A DNA stretch of 64,000 nucleotides from Rariloculus sp965263005. GTDB lineage: Bacteria > Pseudomonadota > Gammaproteobacteria > Steroidobacterales > Rariloculaceae. The number at the start of each line of letters is the position of its first letter. The first letter of the stretch is position 1. The notes under the pieces were generated by a model that saw nothing but the letters and a program-made list of their open reading frames with translations, had not been told where the DNA came from and searched no databases. The position numbers were made by a program, and so were the translations under genes. Below are positions 1 through 6,794 of the stretch, piece after piece. The stretch covers positions 3,844,001-3,908,000 of the forward strand of contig NZ_OZ253579.1 in NCBI RefSeq assembly GCF_965263005.1. Direction: 5' to 3'.

Positions 1-513
1 CAGCCGGGCACGCTCGTTGTCGAACCGCTCGGCAAGCAGCATGGCCGGAAAGCCTTTTCCTGCGGTCTTCCCGAACTGGACCGTTACCTCTCGCACCAGG
101 CCGGACAAGATGTCCGGCGGCGCATCGCCCGCGTGTTCGTCTGCACCGCCGGGAGTGGCGATGCCGTGCTCGGCTTCTACACGCTGAGCGCCCTCTCGAT
201 CGAGTTAAGTTCGTTGCCCGAGGAACTGTCGCGGAAGCTGCCCCGCCACCCGGTGCCTTGCGTCCTGCTTGGCCGGCTGGCGGTCGACCGGTCGGTGCAC
301 GGGCGCGGCGTGGGACGCATGCTTCTCGCCGACGCGGTGAGGCGCGTTATCGCTGCCGGCGAATCCGTGGCGATGCACGCCTTGATCGTGGACGCCGCGA
401 ACGACGGCGCGAAACGCTTCTACGAGGGGTTCGGCTTCATGCCCCTGGCGGACCGGCCGATGCGGTTGTTCCTCCCGCTCGGACATGCCGCTCTGCGAAG
501 GCCGGCGGAATAG
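1..513 (+). CDS. GNAT-family acetyltransferase toxin, 5' end cut by window edge
   Basis: The reading frame is open from base 1, so the gene begins left of the window; the GTG at 133 is only an internal codon. Visible text includes FSCGLPELDRYLSHQAGQD, the usual N-terminal region of TacT/AtaT-type toxins, then the acetyl-CoA loop region HGRGVGRMLL and the C-terminal FYEGFGF motif, all typical of GNAT folds. Family members acetylate the amino acid on charged tRNAs and stop translation; a DUF1778 RHH antitoxin normally lies just upstream, here outside the window. It belongs to the left TA island. The substrate is inference from the family. Confidence 0.85.
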   Translation, partial: QPGTLVVEPLGKQHGRKAFSCGLPELDRYLSHQAGQDVRRRIARVFVCTAGSGDAVLGFYTLSALSIELSSLPEELSRKLPRHPVPCVLLGRLAVDRSVHGRGVGRMLLADAVRRVIAAGESVAMHALIVDAANDGAKRFYEGFGFMPLADRPMRLFLPLGHAALRRPAE

Positions 514-547
514 AAACGGTCATACGCCGCATCCGCCGATCATGCGG

Positions 548-742
548 TCAGCCGTCCAGAATGTCCGCCGCGATACTGTCAGAAACCCGCACCGCGGATT
601 CCCGCACCGAATCCTCCCCCAGGTGCGCATACCTTGCGGTGGTTTTCACCTGCGTGTGACCGAGCAGCTTTCCGATCGTCGAAAGCGATTCCCCGACCGC
701 CAGCGCCCGGGACGCGAAGCTGTGGCAGGCGTCATGTCGGCG
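548..742 (-). pseudogene. Tyrosine recombinase C-terminal remnant
   Basis: About 60 residues match the C-terminus of the recombinases at 10622 and 27774: SFASRALAVGES, then GKLLGHTQVKTTARYAHL and a tail ending DSIAADILDG. The His-x-x-Arg box reads HDACHS instead of HDLRHS, so the second catalytic arginine is lost, and everything upstream is missing. It shows that an integrase of the same family once stood left of the first module copy. Confidence 0.8.
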
Positions 743-1154
743 AGCCGCCGGGCGCCCGGACCATCCGCGCCATCCGGTTGCCTGACGCCCATCACGCAGA
801 TCCCCGCATCGTTGCATCGGTGCTGTGGATGTTTCGGCGGGCTTAATCCAATCCGGCCGAGCGGGCGTTTCCTTTATCTGCTCCAGGAAAGCCCTCTTGT
901 TCTCATCGAATCCGCTAACGCCGGACAGTTGATGACACGTTGCGCGCCCGCCGTGGCCACCAGAAAGTTGTATCGCCACAAACTACCGTTCGCTCGGGTC
1001 CTTTGCCACTACGTGGTCCGATTTGCTGGTATTGCCGAGAAGAGGACGCCATTTGACCGGGCTTTGGCGCTGATGGTTTCTTCGGCACCGAAGTCTCCAG
1101 TTATGGAGAACTCACTCACTTGACGTACTACGCCAAACGTCCTACGGTGGCGAT
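743..1154. other. Non-coding stretch with a 32-bp element repeated at 43.6 kb
   Basis: I recognise no gene here. Positions 751-782 are an exact 32-bp reverse-complement match to 43613-43644, next to the truncated insertion sequence. Frames that stay open across the stretch look like GC-driven shadows. Confidence 0.5.
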
Positions 1155-1442
1155 GTGATTCGCTCCTTTGCCGACACGCGGTCGCGACGCCTGTTTCAGG
1201 AGGGGCGCCGCCGCCGGTTCCCCGGACTCGACTACGAAAGGGCGCTCATGCTGCTGGACGCTCTCGACGCGGCCCCGAGGCTCGCCCCGTTGCGCGCCCT
1301 GCAAGCGGCGCGGCTGCACCCGCTCAGGGGACCGAGGCGCGGGCAATGGGCGATGACCGTAAACGCGCGCTGGCGCATTACGTTCCGCTTCCGCGACGGA
1401 AGCGCATACGACGTCGCCGTCGAGGACTACCACAAAGGATAA
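1155..1442 (+). CDS. higB: HigB-like toxin (RelE/ParE superfamily mRNA interferase)
   Basis: A 95-residue protein beginning with GTG. It has the HigB/killer-protein layout: N-terminal IRSFADTRSRRLFQEG, a helical centre and the C-terminal WRITFRFRDGSAYDVAVEDYH, which is the usual ribosome-dependent RNase core. Family members cleave mRNA in the ribosomal A site. The toxin precedes its antitoxin by 15 bp, the reversed gene order typical of higBA, which lets HigA repress the pair. Confidence 0.9.
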   Translation: MIRSFADTRSRRLFQEGRRRRFPGLDYERALMLLDALDAAPRLAPLRALQAARLHPLRGPRRGQWAMTVNARWRITFRFRDGSAYDVAVEDYHKG

Positions 1443-1457
1443 CGATCGGAGACCCGC

Positions 1458-1748
1458 ATGACACGAATCAGAACCCATCCCGGTCAAACGTTGCGCGCGG
1501 AACTCGCGGCCCGCGGCACGAGCGCCAACCAGCTCGCGCTCGCGATCCGGGTGCCCGCCAACCGGATCACTGCAATCTTGCGCGGCGAGCGCTCCGTCAC
1601 TGCCGAGACCGCCGTGCGCCTCGGTCGCCACCTCGGCACAGGTGCCCAGTTCTGGATGAACCTCCAGAGCCAGTTCGACGTTTCCGTCGTGGAAGCGACC
1701 AGGGGCAAGGACATCGAGCGTGAACTCGCGGGTGCATCGCCGAGCTGA
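1458..1748 (+). CDS. higA: HigA antitoxin, Xre-type HTH
   Basis: A 96-residue protein with the HigA hallmark HPGQTLRAELAARG at the start and an Xre helix-turn-helix (NQLALAIRVPANRITAILRGER) around residues 20-45, then the FWMNLQSQFD segment seen in VapI/HigA proteins. It should bind HigB and repress the operon promoter. It directly follows higB. Confidence 0.92.
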   Translation: MTRIRTHPGQTLRAELAARGTSANQLALAIRVPANRITAILRGERSVTAETAVRLGRHLGTGAQFWMNLQSQFDVSVVEATRGKDIERELAGASPS

Positions 1749-1891
1749 GCCGCCCGGCGGACGATCGACGAGCACGGGGTTCCGAGAAGCATCGAGCCCT
1801 GGGGCGACAATCTCGGGAACCGTCGCGGCGCAAGCGAAGGGGTTGATCCTGCCGAACTCGGCCGCCGGCTCGGCATCATGCAGACGACGGC

Positions 1892-1966
1892 GAGCAGCCG
1901 GACGCTTTTCGAGTACTCGTCGATGACGGGCTCGGCGCGGTCGAAGGCGTCCTGCTCGAGGTCGAA
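1892..1966 (-). pseudogene. Short remnant of the dehydrogenase found at 5827
   Basis: Within the gene-free stretch 1749-2051, about 45-75 bp resemble the middle of the 3-hydroxyisobutyrate dehydrogenase-like gene at 6225-6295; the translated trace EQDAFDRAEPVID is readable. It lies between higA and abiEii, outside the main module, so it marks an earlier rearrangement. The rest of 1749-2051 shows nothing I can name. Confidence 0.5.
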
Positions 1967-2051
1967 CGCCATTAATTGCGGCAGGTCGTCGCAAGAACCA
2001 GCGCCAGCGAGTTCGAATGGTGCGCCATGCCATGCGGTCCCGCTGTGACGG

Positions 2052-2852
2052 TCACCCGAGCAACCGTATCGCATTGTCTTTGCTGAGCAGGTCAACGTCG
2101 TGCTGCTGTTCCAGGAACGGGCGCACGTCTTCCGCCAAACGATCCCATTCCAACTCGTCGAGTCGTCGCCTGACGGCGTCCCGCCAAGACGGCGGGTCCA
2201 GTGGAGCATGCGCCCAACCGGTCTGTTCGAGTGCGGAATTCAACAGATCCAGGTTGATCGGAGGCCATTGGGGGTCGCTCAGATACCAGATCAGATCGAA
2301 CCAATCGCGTCCCTTGGCGTACGGTCTCTGAAGCAACGCGTGCACCTTGCCTGCCAACAATGAGGAACGGTCGTGGTGATGGATTCGCAGCGTAACGTGG
2401 CGTCGCACCAGACTCACGTCCATCGTCGCACCAGGGGGCGGACGCGTATCGACCTCGACCCGCACGCCGAGAACCTCCGCGGGATGGGGCGAAAGGCCGA
2501 TGTCGTACAGGATCCCGGGAAAGCGCACCATCGCGCTTTGAACTGTCCGATGCTCTCGCAAGCTCAGGTCAATACGATAGTCTTCAGCCGCAAGTTCCGA
2601 ACGGACATTCCTGAGATAGTCACGCAGGTCAAATTCCGCGCGGCCACCTTCAAGCGCGAAATCCAGATCCTCGGAATAGCGGGGCAGTCCGAAGACGAAT
2701 CGCAGACATGTGCCGCCCTGAAACGCCAGCGACGTCATGGCGCCAGCACGTTGGAGCGCCCCCAGAATCCGGCTTTGAAGATACTCGCGGGCGATGTTTC
2801 TTGCCTGTAACGGTGCGCGATCCCTTGTCAGTTGTTGCAAGTGGTCCTTCAC
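2052..2852 (-). CDS. abiEii: AbiEii-type nucleotidyltransferase toxin
   Basis: A 266-residue protein with GTG start. It has the nucleotidyltransferase signature of the AbiEii/AbiGii family: GGTCLRF, then YSEDLDFAL with the metal-binding Asp pair near residues 60-65, and the later LLAGKVHALLQRPYAKGRDWFDL segment. Family members are type IV TA toxins, and studied relatives add nucleotides to tRNA. The start codon overlaps the stop of the AbiEi gene as GTGA, so the two are translationally coupled with the antitoxin first. Confidence 0.92.
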   Translation of the reverse strand: MKDHLQQLTRDRAPLQARNIAREYLQSRILGALQRAGAMTSLAFQGGTCLRFVFGLPRYSEDLDFALEGGRAEFDLRDYLRNVRSELAAEDYRIDLSLREHRTVQSAMVRFPGILYDIGLSPHPAEVLGVRVEVDTRPPPGATMDVSLVRRHVTLRIHHHDRSSLLAGKVHALLQRPYAKGRDWFDLIWYLSDPQWPPINLDLLNSALEQTGWAHAPLDPPSWRDAVRRRLDELEWDRLAEDVRPFLEQQHDVDLLSKDNAIRLLG

Positions 2853-3484
2853 AGCGCTACACGCTCCGGGGTCTGTCGAGACAGCTTGCCAATTCGTTTG
2901 GCCGCTCGTACCAGTTTGGGCACCGCGGATTGTCGGGCGAAATCATCGAGCACCTGAAACCGCAGGACTTCGAGGTTGAGGCGAAGTTCGCCGAGGAAGG
3001 CAGCGTCATCGCCGCCGGGGCGCAAATAGATCAGATCGACGAGAGCCTTCTCCGGTTCGGCCACGAAGGCCGCCTGGCCGCCGCCAAGCGCGACCTGCCG
3101 GTAGCCGAAGCGCAAGCCAGCCTTCAGGTGGCGAAAGGAAAAGCGTCCGAGCGCAGTACGATACGTGCGCGGCCGCCCTCCGGTGCAGCTCGTAACTTCG
3201 GCGACGTACTCGGGGATGACCTGTGCGAAGGCCAACGCGGAAAGACCGCTGACGTAGGACACCGGCGCGAGCCGGTTCGCCACCAGGAAGGGATGGGGCT
3301 TGATCTTCTGCCAGGGAGGCGCAAGCGCATAGAGGCCCCGGCGTAGTTGCAACAGGCACCCGGTATTGGTCCAACGCGATAGTTGACGGCGCAGATTGGT
3401 CGCGTCCACGTTGCCTGCCAACAGCAAGCCCGTTTCGAATACGGGTTCATCCGCGACGATTTGCACCAATTCCTGGAATCTCAT
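2849..3484 (-). CDS. abiEi: AbiEi-type antitoxin and transcriptional regulator
   Basis: A 211-residue protein upstream of abiEii. The N-terminal winged-helix part (LRRQLSRWTNTGCLLQLRRGLYAL) is the typical AbiEi DNA-binding domain; the later part (YVSGLSALAFAQVIPE, EPEKALVDLIYL) is the antitoxin domain. AbiEi proteins repress their own operon and neutralise AbiEii without a stable complex. The AT-rich stretch at 3485-3540 probably holds the promoter, but I see no clear boxes. Confidence 0.9.
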   Translation of the reverse strand: MRFQELVQIVADEPVFETGLLLAGNVDATNLRRQLSRWTNTGCLLQLRRGLYALAPPWQKIKPHPFLVANRLAPVSYVSGLSALAFAQVIPEYVAEVTSCTGGRPRTYRTALGRFSFRHLKAGLRFGYRQVALGGGQAAFVAEPEKALVDLIYLRPGGDDAAFLGELRLNLEVLRFQVLDDFARQSAVPKLVRAAKRIGKLSRQTPERVAL

Positions 3485-3651
3485 TCCAATAAGCTACCAA
3501 ATGTGGCAAGTTATTGCGATGATCTCATCACCTTCCCGGCCAGGCCGCGTATGTCATTACACGGGATACCACCACGGGCGAAAGTGCCGGCTCGACGAGC
3601 GTTCGGCGGGGATGTGGCTTGACGGTTACAAACGCTGTGGGCCAACTGCCG

Positions 3652-4074
3652 TCACGCTCCCTCCCAGGGATTAACGAGCTGCGCTCCCGTTGTCTCGAAG
3701 TCGACGACGTTTCCCGTCACGACCGTCATCCCGTGGACAATGGCCGTCGCGGCGATTAGCGCGTCCCTTTCGGCTCGCGGATTCGGAACATGCAGTTGCG
3801 CGCACTTCAGAGCCACGGTGGAATCGACAGGCAGTGTGCGCTCCAGGAATTCGGGCAGGACATACCGGTCCATCCAGGTTCGCAGGCGCTTCCCCTGTCC
3901 GGCGTCGCGACGTTCGATGCGCAGGACACCGATTTCCAACTCCATGAGAGTCAGCGCAGAAACATAGAAGCTCGCGGCGTCCCAGCCCGAAACCCATGCC
4001 GCGACGCGGGCGTCGGCTTTGCCATCGCCCAGTTTGCGCAACTCGGAAATCACGTTCGTATCAAGCAGGAACAT
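3652..4074 (-). CDS. vapC: VapC/FitB-type PIN-domain ribonuclease toxin
   Basis: A 140-residue PIN protein. The acidic active-site residues are visible: FLLDTNVISEL at the N-terminus, LMELEIGV near residue 45, ERDALIAATA near 105 and the final VVTGNVVDFE. The C-terminal NPW motif is common in FitB-like members. Its ATG overlaps the antitoxin stop, so it is coupled to the Phd-type gene ahead of it. It should be a Mg-dependent RNase blocked by its antitoxin. Confidence 0.93.
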   Translation of the reverse strand: MFLLDTNVISELRKLGDGKADARVAAWVSGWDAASFYVSALTLMELEIGVLRIERRDAGQGKRLRTWMDRYVLPEFLERTLPVDSTVALKCAQLHVPNPRAERDALIAATAIVHGMTVVTGNVVDFETTGAQLVNPWEGA

Positions 4075-4328
4075 CAGGAAAGATCGAGCGCAGCGGCGTC
4101 AATTCGAATGCGCGGCGGGTCGAAATCGATGGCGGCAAGGCCCTCCATGGACAATGCCTCCGCCAGGCTGTGCTGCTGTCCGGCCAGACGCCGGTAGTCT
4201 TCGATGCTGAGCAACACATGCGCCGGTTCGCCACGGTGGGTGATGAACACGGGCCCTGACTTGGCCGCCTTCTTCGCGCGTCCAACATCCTGATTGAGTT
4301 CGCGGCTCGTTACAGTGGTGATGGTCAT
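4074..4328 (-). CDS. Phd/YefM-type antitoxin
   Basis: The start is taken at the Met beginning MTITTVTSRELNQDV, which is the conserved N-terminus of Phd/YefM antitoxins; Met codons further out (up to 4346) add unconserved residues. The segment VFITHRGEPAHVLLSIEDYRRL is the Phd DNA-binding core, and the C-terminal part binds the toxin. It is the first gene of a two-gene operon with the PIN toxin, overlapping by an ATGA. Confidence 0.9.
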   Translation of the reverse strand: MTITTVTSRELNQDVGRAKKAAKSGPVFITHRGEPAHVLLSIEDYRRLAGQQHSLAEALSMEGLAAIDFDPPRIRIDAAALDLS

Positions 4329-4349
4329 GACAGGCCTCATGAACAAATG

Positions 4350-4936
4350 TAGTCATGTAACTACATTCCCCATGGTGATGCAAGAGCGGGAAGCCAGCGT
4401 CGGTTGAGAGTTCGTCTGAGATCCTTGTTCGCCTTGAAATAAGCTGCGGCCGACCCCGGTTTGGCGACAGCCGCAGTTCTCCCGTGTGCGGGACCTGTTG
4501 AGGTGATCCTGCGCGCTAAATTGACCTGCTTCCCGAAATCTGGACCGGTTTTTTGGGTAGCCCCTCATCACGGAAACATGAGCGGTACCACACGACCCGC
4601 ATCATGCGGTGATCGGCAGACGCCGCGTGATGGTATCCGCAGCGTCCCGAGCAACGGCCGCCAGCCAGTCAGTTTGCCGATGAAGAAGCCGCTTGGCGAT
4701 ACCGGACCAGATAGGACAGAACGACCGCTCCGTCCACCCGCGCGTCGGCCGCGTCCAGGTAGGGAAGGTCCCCTGCCATGACGATGTAAGCGGCGCCGGG
4801 GGATTGGCCCACCCCACCGGAGTTCGGGATCACCACGAGCTGGATGTCATCGAGGCCGTCGCCATCGTCGCCCGGAATAGCCAGGATTTTCAGCTACGCG
4901 ATTGCCATGACTAGTCTGACTGGCTAAAGTAACACC
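4350..4936. other. Gene-free stretch between two TA pairs
   Basis: No convincing gene is seen across about 590 bp between two divergent TA pairs. Minus-strand translations include AYIVMAGDLPYLDAADARVD, and a plus-strand trace AIVARNSQDFQ resembles a PIN C-terminus, but neither is enough to call. The stretch probably holds decayed TA genes and the promoters of both flanking pairs. Confidence 0.4.
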
Positions 4937-5215
4937 ATGGCACTCAACTACTCAATCTATGAAGCAAAGGCACGGTTTTCCGAGGTCATTCGGCAAGTGC
5001 GCGAAGGCAAGACCGTCACCGTGTCTTATCGCGGGGAGCCAGTGGCCGAGATTCGTTCGATCAGACACCGGCAGAACCCAACGCTTGACGAGCGGCTGAA
5101 GGACCTTGAGCGCAGCGGTGAGCTTGTTCACTCGGCCATTCCAAGGCAGACATTGGGGCCAGTTGGACGACGACCTGGCGCGCTTGCAAGGTTTCTCGCC
5201 GAGCGCGGTGAATGA
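4937..5215 (+). CDS. Phd/VapB-type antitoxin
   Basis: A 92-residue protein starting MALNYSIYEAKARFSEVIRQV, a Phd/YefM fold, followed by VTVSYRGEPVAEI, the conserved strand-turn. The rest is a toxin-binding tail. Its TGA overlaps the ATG of the following PIN gene (ATGA), the usual arrangement for coupled synthesis. It belongs to a different lineage from the Phd gene at 4074. Confidence 0.9.
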   Translation: MALNYSIYEAKARFSEVIRQVREGKTVTVSYRGEPVAEIRSIRHRQNPTLDERLKDLERSGELVHSAIPRQTLGPVGRRPGALARFLAERGE

Positions 5216-5613
5216 GCGTTGCGTATGTTGACACCTCGGTGTTGACGGCCATCGCCTTTGACGAACCGGGCGCCGCCGCACACGTACAGCGGCTGGGCGA
5301 ATTCGCTCGCCTGATATCGTCCAACCTGCTCGAAGCTGAACTTCGGGCGGCAGTTGCACGCGAAGATCTGCTCTTTCACGAGAAATTGATCGCGAGAATC
5401 GAATGGATTCTGCCCAATGGGACGCTTGCTTCCGAGTTTGCGACAGTGCTCGAAGCAGGTTACTTGCGGGGCGCTGACCTGTGGCATGTCGCAACCGCCC
5501 TCTATGTCTCCCCGAACCCCGGCAGCCTCTCGTTCGTCACGCTCGGTATCCGGCAATGCGCCGTTGCGGAGGCGCTTGGTTTCCACGTTCTGCGGAAAGC
5601 GGAGTCGCCATAA
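5212..5613 (+). CDS. vapC: VapC-type PIN-domain toxin
   Basis: A 133-residue PIN protein: AYVDTSVLTAIAFDEPG (first catalytic Asp), SNLLEAELRAA (Glu), GADLWHVATAL (Asp pair region) and SFVTLGIRQCAVAEALG at the end. Length and layout are normal for VapC. It is coupled to the upstream Phd-type antitoxin by an ATGA overlap. Confidence 0.92.
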   Translation: MSVAYVDTSVLTAIAFDEPGAAAHVQRLGEFARLISSNLLEAELRAAVAREDLLFHEKLIARIEWILPNGTLASEFATVLEAGYLRGADLWHVATALYVSPNPGSLSFVTLGIRQCAVAEALGFHVLRKAESP

Positions 5614-5639
5614 GTGGCCTTCGTCTCCAGACCAGCCTG

Positions 5640-5801
5640 ATGAAGCGCACGACCGAAGCCGCCTTTGAGAGCGTCATTGAAGCGCATCTTCCGACTCACG
5701 GTTACATATCCAAGGCGCTGTCGGAGGACGGCAACCCGACCTTTGCCACCGTGATGCGGATCACCCGGGCGTTGGGGCTGCAAGTGCGGATCACGGCATA
5801 G
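5640..5801 (+). pseudogene. Truncated addiction-module antidote (HTH) remnant
   Basis: The C-terminal text ISKALSEDGNPTFATVMRI followed by TRALGLQVRI is the end of the HTH antidote family that partners RelE-like toxins. The full family is about 95 residues; here only 53 remain after the local ATG and the middle including helix one is deleted. No RelE partner is next to it, so it is probably non-functional. Confidence 0.7.
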
Positions 5802-5826
5802 CTGTGCCTCCTTTTAATTGTGTGAT

Positions 5827-6711
5827 TCATAATTTGGCGTGGCGGTTGAGCCGCGCGATCAGGCTCGATGTGTCCCAGCGCGAACCGCCCATGCCTTTGA
5901 CGTCGGCGTAGAACTGGTCGACCAGCGCCGCGGCCGGTAACTCCGCGCCGTTGCCGCGCGCCTCCTCGAGGCAGATGCGCAGATCCTTTCGCATCCATTC
6001 GACAGCGAAGCCGAATTCGAACTCACCATCGACCATCGTCTGCCAACGGTTCTCCATTTGCCACGACTGGGCCGCGCCCTTCGAGATCGTCTCGATCACG
6101 GCGGCGGGATCGAGCCCCGCCCGGATCGCAAAATTGAGCGCCTCGGCGAGGCCCTGCACGACGCCTGCGATCGCGATCTGGTTGACCATCTTCGTGAGCT
6201 GCCCCGATCCCGCGGGACCGAGCCTGCGAACGTTGTGCGAGTAAGCGCCGATGACGGGCTCGGCGCGATCGAACGCGTCCTGCTCGCCGCCGGCCATGAC
6301 CGTCAGCCTGCCCTGCTCGGCGCCGGCCTGGCCGCCCGAGACCGGTGCGTCGAGGCAAGCGATGCCGCGGGCATGGCCCGCGTCGGCAATCTCCCGCGCG
6401 AGATCGGCGGAAGCCGTCGTGTGGTCGACGAAGACGCTGCCCGGCCGCATCGCCTCGAGAATGGCGCCGGTGCCGAGCACGACCTCGCGGACATCGGGAT
6501 CGTCGCCGACACAGGTGAATACGATATCGGCGCCCGCCGCGGCCTCGGCAAGGGAGCCTGCGACGCTGCCCTTGTGCCGCTCGGTCCAGGAATCGGCTTT
6601 CGCGCGCGTGCGGTTGAACACGGTGACGGAGTGGCCCGCGCTGCTGAGCCACCCGGCCATCGGAAAGCCCATTACCCCAAGCCCGACGAATGCAACTCTT
6701 TCAGCCATCAT
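5827..6711 (-). CDS. 3-hydroxyisobutyrate dehydrogenase-like NAD(P)-dependent oxidoreductase, copy 1
   Basis: About 294 residues. The Rossmann motif GLGVMGFPMAGWL sits at the N-terminus, the substrate signature DAPVSGGQAGAEQGRLTVM near residue 120, and the catalytic Lys in GSGQLTKMVNQ near 170. These mark the beta-hydroxyacid dehydrogenase family (3-hydroxyisobutyrate dehydrogenase, tartronate semialdehyde reductase); the exact substrate cannot be read. The start is put at MMAERV because the five residues before it are not conserved family text. In other copies a TesB-like gene follows 3 bp downstream; here the downstream partner is missing and TA debris follows. Complete copies recur at 22867 and 38475. 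Confidence 0.9.
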   Translation of the reverse strand: MMAERVAFVGLGVMGFPMAGWLSSAGHSVTVFNRTRAKADSWTERHKGSVAGSLAEAAAGADIVFTCVGDDPDVREVVLGTGAILEAMRPGSVFVDHTTASADLAREIADAGHARGIACLDAPVSGGQAGAEQGRLTVMAGGEQDAFDRAEPVIGAYSHNVRRLGPAGSGQLTKMVNQIAIAGVVQGLAEALNFAIRAGLDPAAVIETISKGAAQSWQMENRWQTMVDGEFEFGFAVEWMRKDLRICLEEARGNGAELPAAALVDQFYADVKGMGGSRWDTSSLIARLNRHAKL

Positions 6712-6726
6712 GCAATTCCACCCCAT

Positions 6727-6772
6727 AAAAAAACCGGCGGCCCGATTCTCATCGGACCGCCGGCTGTTTTTT
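6727..6772 (-). terminator. Intrinsic terminator, symmetric (copy 1)
   Basis: A hairpin pairs CCGGCGG (6734-6740) with CCGCCGG (6757-6763), extended by CCGAT/ATCGG. It has an A-run on its left and a T-run on its right, so it can act on both strands. It follows the autotransporter stop and separates it from the dehydrogenase. Confidence 0.85.
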
Positions 6773-6794
6773 CGACTGTCAGATCAGTGCTGGC

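Noticed and set aside
205..486. Long antisense frames across high-GC genes (for example opposite the GNAT, TesB and dehydrogenase genes)
   Set aside because: They mirror the codon structure of the real gene, carry no family motifs and change text between otherwise equal copies.
4602..4914. A PIN or other toxin gene in the 4350-4936 gap
   Set aside because: Only short traces resemble PIN proteins and no start, stop and motif set fits together.
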